In this document: positions 16,865 to 26,460 of the stretch, in pieces
Numbering within the stretch: the first letter of the stretch is position 1
Layout: every line of letters starts with the position of its first letter
Assembly (NCBI GenBank): GCA_028868855.1
Contig: JAGWTR010000007.1
Span: forward strand, 173,298-237,297
DNA length: 64,000 nucleotides
Reading direction: 5' to 3'
Source: Burkholderiales bacterium
GTDB lineage: Bacteria > Pseudomonadota > Gammaproteobacteria > Burkholderiales > Burkholderiaceae_C
Notes under the pieces: generated by a model
The model's input: the letters and a program-made list of their open reading frames with translations, nothing else
The model's database searches: none
Told to the model about the DNA's origin: nothing
Made by a program: the position numbers and the translations under genes

Positions 16865-17206
16865 TCAAGGCCGATCCACCGTGAAATCCGCATCGCAACC
16901 ACGACCGGCGGCGATGACGCGTCGCGCCCAGCGCAGCCAGACGCGTCGCCATAAGCGCCGCAGCGCGGGCCAACGCCGCAATGGCGCCGGCCCGACACCC
17001 CCTGAGTCAAGCAACAAACCGCAGCGGTAAACACCGCCATCCGCCAACCACACCAAGATGTCGCACGCCCCTTTGCGGCGCCGACTGATGAGCATGCCCA
17101 CCGGGCACGGCTCCGCAAGGCAACACACACCGCAACCGTTGCAGGGCGCCCCAAATGCGGGCTTGGGCGGTGCTTCGGGATGGATATGTATGACTTGATG
17201 CTGCAT
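16865..17206 (-). CDS. YkgJ-type cysteine-cluster protein
   Basis: A 113-residue protein whose N-terminal part reads [23 protein letters not shown], the CxxCxxCC cluster typical of the YkgJ family, thought to bind a metal or iron-sulfur site. Another Cys pair follows (GACDILVW and YRCGLLL). The C-terminal 40 residues are Arg/Trp rich. The start chosen is the ATG beginning [15 protein letters not shown]; the open frame continues upstream inside proA on the other strand, which is a shadow. It is divergent from proA with only 31 bases between starts, so the promoters must overlap. Confidence 0.82.
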   Translation of the reverse strand: MQHQVIHIHPEAPPKPAFGAPCNGCGVCCLAEPCPVGMLISRRRKGACDILVWLADGGVYRCGLLLDSGGVGPAPLRRWPALRRLWRRVWLRWARRVIAAGRGCDADFTVDRP

Positions 17207-17237
17207 GGTGGGCTGGGGTTTGCGACAATCTTGCCTT

Positions 17238-18545
17238 ATGAACACCGAGCAGCACACCTCCCCTTCGGTCAACCTTCCCGTTGACCAATACATGTCCGCC
17301 GTGGGCCAGGCGGCCCGCGCCGCCGCCACGAGCATGGCCGCCGCCTCCACCGCCGCCCGCAACAACGCGCTGCTGGCCCTGGCCCGACAGATCCGGGCCC
17401 ATGCCGGCGAGCTCAAGGCCCGCAACGCCAGTGACATCGCCGCCGCCGAGGCCAACGGGCTGTCCACGCCCATGGTCGACCGCCTGCGCCTGACCGACAA
17501 GGTCATCGCCACCATGGCCGAGAGCTGTGAACAGGTGGCGGCCCTGCCCGACCCCGTCGGCGAGATGATCAATCTGCGGCGCCGCCCCACCGGCATCACG
17601 GTGGGCCAGATGCGCGTGCCGATCGGCGTGTTCGGCATGATCTACGAGAGCCGCCCCAACGTCACCATTGAGGCCGCCTCGCTGGCCATCAAGAGCGGCA
17701 ACGCCTGCGTGCTGCGCGGCGGCTCCGAGGCCATCCACTCCAACCTGGCCTTGTGGAAGCTGGTGCAGGCCGCGCTGACCGAAGTGCACCTGCCCATGGA
17801 GGCCGTGCAACTGGTGCAAACCACCGACCGTGCCGCCGTGGGCCAGCTCATCACCATGCCGCAGTACGTGGACGTGATCATTCCGCGCGGTGGCAAGGGC
17901 CTGATTGAGCGCATCAGCGCCGAGGCAAAAGTGCCCGTGATCAAGCACCTGGATGGCAACTGCCACACCTACGTTGACAGCGAGGTGGACCTGGCCCTGG
18001 CCGTGAACGTGACCGACAACGCCAAGACGCAAAAGTACAGCCCCTGCAACGCCACCGAATCGCTGCTGGTGCATGTCAACCAGGCGGCGGCCTTCCTGCC
18101 GATCATCGGTGCGGTGTTTGCCGCCAAGGACGTGGAGATGCGCTGCGACGACCGCGCCAAAGCCATCCTGGCCGACGTGCCCGGCGCCAAGGTGGTCGAT
18201 GCGACCGAACAGGACTGGTTTGAAGAGTACCTGGCGCCGGTGATCGCCGTGAAAGTGGTCGACTCGCTGGGTGACGCCATTGCGCACATCAACCACCACG
18301 GCTCGCACCACACCGATGCGATCCTGACGACCAACCACCCCAACGCGATGCGATTCATCCGCGAAGTGGACTCGGCCAGCGTGATGATCAACGCGTCGAC
18401 TCGCTTTGCCGATGGCTTCGAGTACGGCCTGGGTGCCGAGATCGGCATCAGCACGGACAAGTTCCATGCGCGCGGCCCGGTCGGACTGGAAGGGCTGACC
18501 TCGCTGAAATACGTGGTCCTGGGCCAAGGCGAAGTGCGCTCCTGA
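17238..18545 (+). CDS. proA: Gamma-glutamyl phosphate reductase
   Basis: A 435-residue NADPH-dependent enzyme of proline synthesis that reduces gamma-glutamyl phosphate to the semialdehyde. Family marks include [36 protein letters not shown] (residues about 130-165), [11 protein letters not shown], and the catalytic Cys in [14 protein letters not shown]. The C-terminal [33 protein letters not shown] is diagnostic. I start at MNTEQHT; an upstream ATG would add 11 residues. No proB lies beside it. The next gene, a TSUP permease, follows after 17 bases. Confidence 0.96.
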   Translation: MNTEQHTSPSVNLPVDQYMSAVGQAARAAATSMAAASTAARNNALLALARQIRAHAGELKARNASDIAAAEANGLSTPMVDRLRLTDKVIATMAESCEQVAALPDPVGEMINLRRRPTGITVGQMRVPIGVFGMIYESRPNVTIEAASLAIKSGNACVLRGGSEAIHSNLALWKLVQAALTEVHLPMEAVQLVQTTDRAAVGQLITMPQYVDVIIPRGGKGLIERISAEAKVPVIKHLDGNCHTYVDSEVDLALAVNVTDNAKTQKYSPCNATESLLVHVNQAAAFLPIIGAVFAAKDVEMRCDDRAKAILADVPGAKVVDATEQDWFEEYLAPVIAVKVVDSLGDAIAHINHHGSHHTDAILTTNHPNAMRFIREVDSASVMINASTRFADGFEYGLGAEIGISTDKFHARGPVGLEGLTSLKYVVLGQGEVRS

Positions 18546-18562
18546 TCGGCGCAAGACCCGTT

Positions 18563-19345
18563 TTGCTCGAACTCAACGCCGTCAATGTCGGCCTGATGCT
18601 GCTGGCCTCGACCGGTGCAGGGTTGGTCGATGCCATCGTGGGCGGCGGCGGTCTGATCATGGTGCCCTCGCTGTTCGGCCTGTTTCCGCAGGCCGTGCCG
18701 GCCACGCTGCTGGGCACCAACAAGGCCGCCTCCATCTGGGGCACAGGCTGGGCCGCGTGGCAGTACGCCAAACAGGTCAAACTGCCCTCGTCCCGCTTGA
18801 TGGGCGCCTTGCTGGCCACCGTGCTCGGCGCAGCGCTCGGGGCCTGGCTGGCCACACAAGTGCCGGCACAGCGTTTTCGCACGGTCTTGCCGGTGGTGCT
18901 GTGCGCGGTGTGGCTGTACACGCTGTGGCGCAAGGACCTGGGGCGCCAGCATGCGCCGCACTGGTCGGCCCGCACTGAATCGGCCGTGGCCACGGCCATT
19001 GGCGCCATCATCGGCTTTTACGACGGGGTGTTCGGCCCCGGCACCGGCAGCTTCTTCGTGTTTGCGCTGGTGCGCCTGCTGGGCTGGGATTTTCTACACG
19101 CCAGCGCGGGCGCCAAGCGCCTGAATTTCGCCACCAACGCAGCAGCCCTGGCGTGGTTCATACCGCACGGCCATGTGGTCTGGGCGCTGGCCTTGCCCAT
19201 GGCCGCGGCCAATGTGGCGGGCAGCACCGTGGGCACCCGACTGGCCCTGCGGCATGGCGCAGGCTTTGTGCGTGGCGCGTTCCTGGCTGTGGTCGGCGCC
19301 TTGATCCTCAAAACCGCCTGGGATGCCTACTTCGGCCCGCTGTAA
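18563..19345 (+). CDS. TSUP/TauE-SafE family membrane permease
   Basis: A 260-residue integral membrane protein with about eight hydrophobic helices in two repeated halves. Each half begins with the family signature: GAGLVDAIVGGGGLIMVPSL near the N-terminus and GAIIGFYDGVFGPGTGSFFVFALV near residue 150. TSUP proteins move sulfur-containing or organic anions across the inner membrane; the substrate here is unknown. The start is a TTG 17 bases after proA, so the two may be co-transcribed. Nothing links it to proline metabolism by sequence. Confidence 0.88.
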   Translation: MLELNAVNVGLMLLASTGAGLVDAIVGGGGLIMVPSLFGLFPQAVPATLLGTNKAASIWGTGWAAWQYAKQVKLPSSRLMGALLATVLGAALGAWLATQVPAQRFRTVLPVVLCAVWLYTLWRKDLGRQHAPHWSARTESAVATAIGAIIGFYDGVFGPGTGSFFVFALVRLLGWDFLHASAGAKRLNFATNAAALAWFIPHGHVVWALALPMAAANVAGSTVGTRLALRHGAGFVRGAFLAVVGALILKTAWDAYFGPL

Positions 19346-19375
19346 GGCCGCCAGCGCAGACGCAGGGTCAGCCCG

Positions 19376-20152
19376 TTACTTTTCGACGAAAGCGCGTTCG
19401 ATCACGTAATCGCCCGGCTCACCCTGCGATGGCGAGACGTGGAAGCCACGCGCATCCAGGATCTTGCACAGATCGGCCAACATCGAAGGGCTGCCGCACA
19501 TCATGGCGCGGTCACTGGCCGGATTCAGCGGCTGCAGGCCGATGTCGGCAGCCATCTTGCCGTTCTCGATCAGATCCGTCAGGCGCCCCTGGTTGCGGAA
19601 TTCCTCGCGCGTCACCAAGGGGTAGTAGATCAATTTTTCGCGAACCATTTCGCCCAGCAATTCATGGCCGGGCAACTCTTCGCTGATGAAGTCGTGATAC
19701 GCCAGTTCGCTCTTGTAGCGCACCCCATGCACCAGCACTACTTTGTTGAATTTCTCGTAGGTGTAGGGGTCTTGGATGATGCTCATGAACGGCGCCAGGC
19801 CCGTGCCGGTGCCGAACAGGTACAGGTTCATGGCGGGCTTGAGGTCGTCGACCACCAGGGTGCCCACGGCCTTGCGGCTGACCAGCAGCTTGTCGCCTAC
19901 TTTCAGATGCTGCAAGCGGGACGTCAGCGGACCGTTCTGAACCTTGATGCTCAAAAACTCAAGGTGCTCTTCGTAATTGGCGCTGGCCACGCTGTAAGCG
20001 CGCATCAAAGGCTTGCCATCGACTTCCAACCCGATCATCACGAAGTGGCCACTGGCAAAGCGCAGCGCCGGGTCGCGCGTGGTCCGAAAACTGAACAGCG
20101 TCTCGTTCCAGTGGTGAACGTGGGTAACGGTCTCGTGATTAAAAGCGGCCAT
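19376..20152 (-). CDS. fpr: Ferredoxin/flavodoxin-NADP reductase
   Basis: A 258-residue FAD enzyme moving electrons between NADPH and ferredoxin or flavodoxin. The FAD-binding RAYSVASANYEEHLEFLSIKV (RxYS motif) is near residue 50-70, and the NADP-binding LYLFGTGTGLAPFMSII near 110. CGSPSML and the C-terminal DYVIERAFVEK fit the family. I start at MAAFNHETV, 12 codons into the open frame, because an AGGAA Shine-Dalgarno precedes it and the length then matches the family. It converges on the permease gene and is divergent from queC. Confidence 0.93.
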   Translation of the reverse strand: MAAFNHETVTHVHHWNETLFSFRTTRDPALRFASGHFVMIGLEVDGKPLMRAYSVASANYEEHLEFLSIKVQNGPLTSRLQHLKVGDKLLVSRKAVGTLVVDDLKPAMNLYLFGTGTGLAPFMSIIQDPYTYEKFNKVVLVHGVRYKSELAYHDFISEELPGHELLGEMVREKLIYYPLVTREEFRNQGRLTDLIENGKMAADIGLQPLNPASDRAMMCGSPSMLADLCKILDARGFHVSPSQGEPGDYVIERAFVEK

Positions 20153-20276
20153 GACGGGTTCCTGCAGGGACTCTCGAAAACCGGTCATTGTCGCCCAGCT
20201 TGGGGCCGGTCACCCAGCCTAAGCCGCTGCGCCCCCTGATTTCCGGGGATTTGATCCGTTATGCTGATCACCATCA

Positions 20277-21074
20277 ATGTTGAATGTGACCATGCCTGCC
20301 CCGTCCGCCAGTTCAGCCCCCGCATCCAGCCCCACGACTGACATCCTGGACCCGCGCGCCGCCCTGGTGGTGTTTTCGGGCGGGCAGGACTCGACCGCCT
20401 GCCTGGCCTGGGCGCTGAGCCGCTACCGCCGGGTCGAGACCATCGGCTTTGACTACGGCCAGCGCCACCGCGTCGAGCTGGAATGCCGCGACCAGGTGCG
20501 TCATGCGATGTGCCAGTCCTTTCCCGATTGGGCCAGCCGCCTGGGCGACGACCACCGCCTGGACCTGGCCCTGCTGGGCCAGATCTCGGACACCGCCCTG
20601 ACCGAAACCCGCGCCATTGAAATGCAGGCCAATGGCCTGCCCAACACCTTCGTGCCCGGTCGCAACCTGCTGTTCCTGACGTTCGCGGCGTCGGTGGCCT
20701 ATCGGCGCGGCCTGAGCGTGCTGGTGGGCGGCATGTGCGAGACCGATTACTCCGGCTACCCCGACTGCCGCGACAACACCCTCAAGGCCCTGCAAGTGGC
20801 GATGAGTCTGGGGCTGGACACGCCCATGACGGTCGAGACCCCGCTCATGTGGCTCACTAAGGCCCAGACCTGGGCCCTGAGCGCACAGCTCGGCGGCGCG
20901 GCGCTCAATGACATCATCATTGAGCACACCCACACTTGCTACCTGGGCGACCGCAGCCAGCGCCACCCCTGGGGCTACGGCTGCGGCCAGTGCCCGGCCT
21001 GCCAACTGCGCCGAGAAGGCTTTGAAACCTGGACCCAGTCCTACCCATCTCTAACCAAGGGAGACATGGCGTGA
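20277..21074 (+). CDS. queC: 7-cyano-7-deazaguanine synthase
   Basis: A 265-residue ATP-dependent enzyme of queuosine synthesis that converts 7-carboxy-7-deazaguanine to preQ0. The PP-loop [14 protein letters not shown] lies near residue 35, [12 protein letters not shown] follows, and the zinc-binding cysteines appear at the end as HTCYLGD...[17 protein letters not shown] Pro/Ser-rich N-terminal extension of about 25 residues precedes the fold; a later ATG at 20292 is possible. Its stop overlaps the lemA start by four bases. Confidence 0.95.
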   Translation: MLNVTMPAPSASSAPASSPTTDILDPRAALVVFSGGQDSTACLAWALSRYRRVETIGFDYGQRHRVELECRDQVRHAMCQSFPDWASRLGDDHRLDLALLGQISDTALTETRAIEMQANGLPNTFVPGRNLLFLTFAASVAYRRGLSVLVGGMCETDYSGYPDCRDNTLKALQVAMSLGLDTPMTVETPLMWLTKAQTWALSAQLGGAALNDIIIEHTHTCYLGDRSQRHPWGYGCGQCPACQLRREGFETWTQSYPSLTKGDMA

Positions 21075-21664
21075 ACACGTCGCAAATCATCACTCTGATC
21101 ATCGTGGCCTTGCTCGTATTCTGGAGCGTCGGCGCCTACAACCGCCTGATACGGCTGCGCAATGAGATCACCAACGCCTTCGCGCAGATCGACGTGCAGC
21201 TCAAGCGACGTCATGACCTGATCCCCAACCTCGTCGACATCGCGCGCAAGTACCTTGAACACGAGCGCGAAACGCTGGAGCGCGTCATCGCCGCCCGGGC
21301 CCAGGCCGTTGCGGCCGCAGACATGGTGCGAGCCCAGCCCAATCAGCCCGGCGCCATCCGCAGCCTCAACCTGGCCGAAGGGGTGCTGAGCAGCGCCCTG
21401 GGTCGCTTTCAGGCCGTCGTCGAGTCCTACCCCGAACTCAAGGCCGACCAGACCCTGCGCGAGCTCAGCGAGGAACTGACACACACCGAGAATAAAGTGG
21501 CCTTTTCTCGCCAGCTGTTCAACGACAACACGCTGGATTACAACAACGCCATCCACCAGTTTCCCGCCAATGTGCTGGCCGGACTGTTTGGCTTCAAAAC
21601 CGCCGCCATGCTGCAAGCCACCACGTCTGAGGCCGAACGCGCCCCCGTGAAAGTGGCCTTTTAA
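21071..21664 (+). CDS. lemA: LemA family membrane-anchored protein
   Basis: A 197-residue protein with one N-terminal membrane helix ([21 protein letters not shown]) and then the LemA coiled helical domain: [44 protein letters not shown] is nearly the family consensus, and [16 protein letters not shown] and [12 protein letters not shown] follow. The start is a GTG in a GTGA overlap with queC. LemA proteins often pair with M48 proteases, and one starts 30 bases downstream. The exact role is not known. Confidence 0.93.
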   Translation: MNTSQIITLIIVALLVFWSVGAYNRLIRLRNEITNAFAQIDVQLKRRHDLIPNLVDIARKYLEHERETLERVIAARAQAVAAADMVRAQPNQPGAIRSLNLAEGVLSSALGRFQAVVESYPELKADQTLRELSEELTHTENKVAFSRQLFNDNTLDYNNAIHQFPANVLAGLFGFKTAAMLQATTSEAERAPVKVAF

Positions 21665-21694
21665 ATTGGCCGCTTAAACCGCCCACTCCCCTCC

Positions 21695-23602
21695 ATGCTG
21701 TTTCGACAACACCAGGCCAAGGCGCAGGCACAAACCGTCCGCTTGTTCGCCTGGTTCGCGGTGCTGCTGCTGGGCCTGGTCGTGGCCGTCAACGGCGTGA
21801 TGGCGCTGGTGTTCAAGGTGGTGGTGCCCATCAGCCACGGCTTTCCGGCCCTGTTTTTCGAAACCAATTCAGCCGTGGTGCTGTTGTTCGTACTGGGTGG
21901 CTGCCTGATCGAAACCCAACGGCTGCGCGAAGGCGGCGGTCCGCGCGTGGCCAACTGGATGCACGGCCGCGCCGTCATCGACCCGGACGACGCCCTGGAG
22001 CGGCGCCTGCTCAACGTGGTGGACGAAATGGCCCTCGTCTCGGGCCAAGTCGTGCCACGCGTCTACGTGCTCAACCGCGAAGACGCCATCAACGCCTTCG
22101 TGGCCGGCTGGACGTCCGAGGACATCGTTCTGTGCGTGACCCGCGGCGCCCTGGATCGCCTGACGCGCGCCGAGCTGCAAGGCCTGGTCGCCCATGAATT
22201 CGGCCACATCAAGGAAGGCGACCTGCCCATCACCATGCGGCTGCTGGCCCTGGTGTGGGGCCTGTCGCTGGTGCATGGCTATGGCCAAAGCCTGATGAGC
22301 CCCGACGAGAACGGCCGCGTCAGCCCGGTGATCTGGCTGATCGGGCTGGTGTTCGCCGTCGTGGGCTGGCTGGGCTGGGGCGCGGGGCGGCTTCTGCAGG
22401 CCGCCGTGTCACGCCAACGCGAATTCCTGGCCGACGCCAGCGCGGTGCAATTCACCCGCACCCGCGACGGGCTGGGCAATGTGCTGCGCAAAATCTGGCA
22501 CGACCAACAGCTGCTGGCGGGCCAGATGCACCATCCACAAGCCGACATGGTGGCCTCCCTGTTGCTGCATGAAGGTGGCTGGAGTCGTTGGCTGTCCAGC
22601 CACCCCCACCTGTCCGAGCGCATCCGCCGCATCTGCGGCGCCGTACTGCCGCCGCTGCCCGCTCCTTTACTGCGGGGGGACGTCACCGAGCCACGGCGAC
22701 CGCCCTCGTCGCCATCCGCTGCTGGGACTGCAGCCCTGGGCGCTGCCCCGGTGGGATTCACCGCCTCGCAGACTGACACGCCGACCGCGCCACCCCAAAC
22801 CGGCCCCGCCGATGACACGGAAAACCTGGGCCGACTGCGGCGCCTGACCGGCCCCCGGGAAAAACGCCTCACCGTGCTTGCGCTGATGATGTCCGACCAC
22901 AACCCAGCCGAAGATGAGCTGTGGCAACGCCTGGCTGATGGCCTGACCCATGCCGCGCAAGTGCGCAGCGATGTGCAGGCCCTGTGGCCTCAGCGCCGCC
23001 TGCCCGAGTTTGAACGACTGTGCAAGGACATCGCCGGCGACCCCCTGTCGGAGCGCCGTGCGCTGGTCGAGGCCGCGCGCGACCTGCTGCGCGCCGATGG
23101 CCGCGTCAGCGCCCGCGAGCGCCTGTGGTGGCTGGCCCTGCGCCATCACCTGGGTGAGCGCAAAGAGCCAACTCGCTTCATCCGCCCCGTGACGGGCCAG
23201 GGGCTCGATCTGTCGGCCATGCAGGCCAGCGAGCGCGAGCACGTCGCGGCGCTGACGGCCTACTTGGCGCGCTTCATTCCTGAGCTGGAAACCGATGGCC
23301 GATTGGCCGCATCTAGTCGCACCTGGTATGGCCGCGTCATGGCGCGCTGCACGCCCCGCCATGAAACCCTGATCGACTGCAGCCTTCCCGATGCGGACGC
23401 GCTGATGCACGCCTTGGCAGGTGTGCAGGAAATGTCATGGATGTTGCGCCCCGTGCTGCTGCGCGCCTGGGTCGAGGAGGCCCTCAACCACAGCCCGGGC
23501 GGCCTGCTGTCAGACGACACCGCCAACGCCTTGCGCCTGGCGGCCACGCTGGTCGACTCGCCGATGCCACCCGTGCTGGCCGCGCACTACCCACCCGGCT
23601 GA
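21695..23602 (+). CDS. M48-family membrane metalloprotease with long C-terminal extension
   Basis: A 635-residue HtpX/Ste24-like zinc protease. Two N-terminal helices (FAWFAVLLLGLVVAVNGVMALVF and SAVVLLFVLGGCLIE) precede the catalytic HEFGH in LQGLVAHEFGHIKEGDL near residue 170. Two further helices follow, then REFLADASAVQFTR carrying the third zinc ligand. Residues about 310-370 are a Pro/Ala/Thr-rich linker. The last 265 residues form a helical domain (RALVEAARDLLRADGRVSARERLWWLALRHHLG) that resembles TerB-like helical modules. It follows lemA by 30 bases, the usual partner. Confidence 0.88.
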   Translation: MLFRQHQAKAQAQTVRLFAWFAVLLLGLVVAVNGVMALVFKVVVPISHGFPALFFETNSAVVLLFVLGGCLIETQRLREGGGPRVANWMHGRAVIDPDDALERRLLNVVDEMALVSGQVVPRVYVLNREDAINAFVAGWTSEDIVLCVTRGALDRLTRAELQGLVAHEFGHIKEGDLPITMRLLALVWGLSLVHGYGQSLMSPDENGRVSPVIWLIGLVFAVVGWLGWGAGRLLQAAVSRQREFLADASAVQFTRTRDGLGNVLRKIWHDQQLLAGQMHHPQADMVASLLLHEGGWSRWLSSHPHLSERIRRICGAVLPPLPAPLLRGDVTEPRRPPSSPSAAGTAALGAAPVGFTASQTDTPTAPPQTGPADDTENLGRLRRLTGPREKRLTVLALMMSDHNPAEDELWQRLADGLTHAAQVRSDVQALWPQRRLPEFERLCKDIAGDPLSERRALVEAARDLLRADGRVSARERLWWLALRHHLGERKEPTRFIRPVTGQGLDLSAMQASEREHVAALTAYLARFIPELETDGRLAASSRTWYGRVMARCTPRHETLIDCSLPDADALMHALAGVQEMSWMLRPVLLRAWVEEALNHSPGGLLSDDTANALRLAATLVDSPMPPVLAAHYPPG

Positions 23603-23628
23603 CCCCACGGGGTCAACCTTGGGTCAGG

Positions 23629-24282
23629 TCAAGCGCCTCTGGACTGCTTGGTCAGACCCAGCAAACCATTGCGCAGGTCGTCAGGGGCCATCTGGCCGAT
23701 GTACATGCGCAGGTAGATCTGATAGGCCAGCTCGCTGTTGATGGCGCCGCCATCGTCAGTCATCAATTGCTTGCCATTGTGGAACGCCGTCCAGCCGGTG
23801 CCTGGCACCCAGTCCAGATTGATCACATCGCCCTTGACCACGCGCTTGACGTTGGCGTAGGTGGCGCCGATCTGGCCGACCACGCTGATCAGCTTTTTGA
23901 ATTCTTCATCCGTGGAAGCTTGCTTGAAGTCGGCAATGAAGATGCGCGAAATGGTGGCCGAGGTGAACTCGCGCAGGATATTGAGCTGAATGCGTCGGTA
24001 GCCGTCGAGCTTGAAAATGGCCTCGGGGGTGGTGCGTTTTTCAGGCAGGTACAAGGCCGTCACGTCGGCCTTGAAGTACCCCCGGCGGCGCACGGCGACG
24101 CCGTTGAGCACCAGTTTTTGCCCCCTCATCCCGGTGGCCGTTTCGCTCACCTCCAGGCCTTCAAGCTCCACCGCAGCTTGGGCTGAGCCCGCCCACGGCA
24201 CCAGGGACGCGGCCGCCGCACCCAGCACCAATTGGCGGCGCGTGGAGTCAAAAGGGGAACGCGATGAACGATCGTCTTGCAT
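23629..24282 (-). CDS. Exported chalcone-isomerase-fold protein
   Basis: A 217-residue protein of the chalcone isomerase-like family found in bacteria, where it is probably not an isomerase. The start region has a twin-arginine type signal (DSTRRQLVLGAAAASLVPWAGSAQA). The mature chain has GVAVRRRGYFKADVTALYLPEKR and IQLNILREFTSATISRIF, then the family's INSELAYQIYLRMYIG end. A GGAG Shine-Dalgarno supports the ATG at 24282 over one ten codons upstream. It converges on the M48 protease gene with a short gap. Function is unknown. Confidence 0.82.
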   Translation of the reverse strand: MQDDRSSRSPFDSTRRQLVLGAAAASLVPWAGSAQAAVELEGLEVSETATGMRGQKLVLNGVAVRRRGYFKADVTALYLPEKRTTPEAIFKLDGYRRIQLNILREFTSATISRIFIADFKQASTDEEFKKLISVVGQIGATYANVKRVVKGDVINLDWVPGTGWTAFHNGKQLMTDDGGAINSELAYQIYLRMYIGQMAPDDLRNGLLGLTKQSRGA

Positions 24283-24355
24283 GGTGTGTACTCCAATCAG
24301 CACAAGCCTCAAACGCTCCTGGCCGGGTCAACCCGCGGCCAGGAACATCACGAGA

Positions 24356-25528
24356 TTACAGGGGCTTGGACAGGGTGAGCCAGAACGTCTGCCCTTCAGT
24401 GCGATTTTTCGCACTGAATTCCTGAAGAAATTTACCTTCCAGCAGGAATTCGCCACCGTTCTTGAGCCAGGCCACAGCCGGGCCGGCCGCGTAGACCTGC
24501 ATCTTGTTGCCACCGGCCAGGGCGATGTTGGCGGCTTCGGTAGCGTCGCCCGACGAGTCCTTGGTGAACTGCTTGACCATATAGCCTTGCAGGCCCACGC
24601 GCACATCTTCCGAGACGAACTTCATGGCCGCCCAGTCAATGTTCAGGATGTTGCCAGTGCGGTAGTCGCTGTCCTTGTTCCTGGTGTTGAAAGACAGCAC
24701 CATGCGGCCGCTCAGATCCCATCCGTCACCAATGAAGGCGTATTGCACGGAGGGGCGGAAGGTGTAGAAGTTGCCAAAGCCGGAATTGGCCTTTCGATCG
24801 GCCTTGAACTCGCCCGTAGGCAGGATGACGGTGGCCGCGGCGCTGACGGTCTGGTGGTCACCGATTTCCCAGTGGACAAGGGGGGCGACTTCCAGATCAC
24901 CGATGCCGGCGTACGTGCTGTCTTTGTCAGCCACCCCGGCAATGACACTGGGCGCCAGCGCGGCCGTCAGACCCGCGGCGGCTGCTCCCGCCCCAGCACC
25001 GAGGGGCGAGAGTGCTGCCGCGGCAGTCGGGAGGCTGACGTTGGAAGCGGTGGGGGTGATCTTTTGCCGCATCAGGGGCAGCATGGCGGTGAAACCGACA
25101 TTGCCGCCCAGGAATTTGGTCGCACTGATGAAGGTGATGCGCGGCAATATCGTTTCGATATCCACGTTCAGATCGGTCTTGTAGCGCGCCGGGATCGAGC
25201 CAGTGGCACCGACCGTGGCGCCCAAAACGCCACCTAACCCCGCGTTCACCGCAGTAATGGCGGCCACCGGAATGGGTGTTTCCCGATACATATCCCCACC
25301 ATCGTTGCCCTTGAGCTTGGAGGCGTGATACGCCAGCATCGCCACCTGGCCATACAAGCCGGGTTGCACCGGGGTGCTCATGTCGCTACCGCCAATGCCG
25401 GGGGCGTAGCGCTGGTTGTAGTTTTCGGCCGCCATGGCCACGGAAGAAGCGCTGATCGCGGCGGCCAAAGCCACCGTCTTGAGGGTCAGCATGCGGGCCG
25501 ATGAGGTATTGCAGCGAAAAGTGTTCAT
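24356..25528 (-). CDS. Outer-membrane channel, phenol-degradation MetA/SphA-like family
   Basis: A 390-residue protein with a signal peptide (LKTVALAAAISASSVAMAAE) and a beta-barrel-like mature part. GIGGSDM...QPGLYGQVAMLAY near the start and the repeated amphipathic strands ending FWLTLSKPL fit the transporter family linked to uptake of aromatic or hydrophobic compounds. A central stretch, residues about 175-215, is an Ala/Gly/Pro-rich extracellular-loop candidate. AGGAG precedes the chosen ATG; the frame runs 57 codons further upstream without support. The 215 bases before it separate it from ptsH, so it probably has its own promoter. Confidence 0.8.
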   Translation of the reverse strand: MNTFRCNTSSARMLTLKTVALAAAISASSVAMAAENYNQRYAPGIGGSDMSTPVQPGLYGQVAMLAYHASKLKGNDGGDMYRETPIPVAAITAVNAGLGGVLGATVGATGSIPARYKTDLNVDIETILPRITFISATKFLGGNVGFTAMLPLMRQKITPTASNVSLPTAAAALSPLGAGAGAAAAGLTAALAPSVIAGVADKDSTYAGIGDLEVAPLVHWEIGDHQTVSAAATVILPTGEFKADRKANSGFGNFYTFRPSVQYAFIGDGWDLSGRMVLSFNTRNKDSDYRTGNILNIDWAAMKFVSEDVRVGLQGYMVKQFTKDSSGDATEAANIALAGGNKMQVYAAGPAVAWLKNGGEFLLEGKFLQEFSAKNRTEGQTFWLTLSKPL

Positions 25529-25743
25529 CCAGAGGTCTCCTACGGGGTTAAATGCGTTGAAATGAAATTGCCGTGTCAAACACGTTGCAAAAAGTATCTG
25601 GTTCAATATCGACACAACTGTGCCCGGATTAAACGGAACGTGTACCCAGCTTGTCGCAATGGCGAGACGTTGATCGATGACAGTGCGGTCGGAATGCACA
25701 CCAAATCGCCAGATCAGGGCCAGTGCAAACCCTAGGGCTTGAT

Positions 25744-26013
25744 TTATTCGCCTTCGCCAAACTTGTCGTTGACCAGTGCCAGCAAGGCCTTCATGGCATC
25801 GTCTTCACGCTCGCCATCGCATTCAATTTCGACCGCGGCGCCCAAGCCAGCAGCCAGCATCATCACGCCCATGATGCTTTTGGCATTCACGCGACGCTCA
25901 TTGCGGCTCATGAAGATGTCGCAGGGGAAACTGCTGGCCAGTTTGGTCAACTTGGCCGATGCCCGTGCGTGCAGTCCCAGCTTATTGCTGATGTTGATGG
26001 TGGTCTTGATCAT
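25744..26013 (-). CDS. ptsH: Phosphocarrier protein HPr
   Basis: An 89-residue HPr. The phosphorylated histidine lies in NKLGLHARASAKL (His15 by family numbering) and the regulatory serine site reads NAKSIMGVMMLAAG. Its start lies 32 bases inside the end of the EIIA gene, so translation is coupled. In many relatives enzyme I (ptsI) follows HPr; here the next gene downstream on the strand is an outer-membrane channel instead, so EI must be encoded elsewhere. No sugar-specific membrane component is nearby, which points to a regulatory phosphorelay. Confidence 0.94.
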   Translation of the reverse strand: MIKTTINISNKLGLHARASAKLTKLASSFPCDIFMSRNERRVNAKSIMGVMMLAAGLGAAVEIECDGEREDDAMKALLALVNDKFGEGE

Positions 26014-26440
26014 TGCTTGGTTGGCTGGCCTGGTTTTGAGGCCGGTTGGTCGCGATCTGCATGACCCCCTGGGCGCCACCGGCCAACGCACGGGTGATCA
26101 GGGTGTCGAGGGGTTCGCTGGAATAGTTCAGGGCGCGCCACAGCATGGGCACGTTGACGCCGGTGATCACCTTCGCGTGCACCCCATCGGCCAATCGCTG
26201 AACGGCGTTGCAGGGCGTGGCACCAAAGACATCGGCCAGGATGAGGGCCTCGCCTCGGGGGTCGGCGTCCTGGACCAGGGCCAGCAGCACCCGGGACTGC
26301 GCCTCGATTTCTTCAGGCGGCAAGCCAGGCAATACGTCCAGCGCCTGCAACTTCTGTGATGCTTCCGGGAAGCAATGCTGCGCCGCCAGCTTCAAGGCAG
26401 AAGCCAGTGGTGCGTGCGCAATGATGAACAGGCCAGGCAT
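25982..26440 (-). CDS. PTS EIIA component, mannose family
   Basis: A 152-residue EIIA-man-like protein. The N-terminus GLFIIAHAPLASALKLAA carries the active-site His9, and LILADVFGATPCNAVQRLADG is the conserved loop; VITGVNVPMLWRAL follows. The last 20 residues are Gln/His/Asp rich (SNDQDHHQHQQ), an unusual tail overlapping the ptsH start. With HPr it forms a soluble phosphorelay that in betaproteobacteria is usually regulatory rather than for sugar import. Confidence 0.92.
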   Translation of the reverse strand: MPGLFIIAHAPLASALKLAAQHCFPEASQKLQALDVLPGLPPEEIEAQSRVLLALVQDADPRGEALILADVFGATPCNAVQRLADGVHAKVITGVNVPMLWRALNYSSEPLDTLITRALAGGAQGVMQIATNRPQNQASQPSNDQDHHQHQQ

Positions 26441-26460
26441 AAGGATTGATTATCGGCGCG

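Noticed and set aside
17007..18554. Minus-strand frame of over 500 codons opposite proA
   Set aside because: It mirrors proA in a high-GC gene and has low-complexity His/Gly/Asp composition. Only the YkgJ-like part at 16865-17206, in a different frame, is real.
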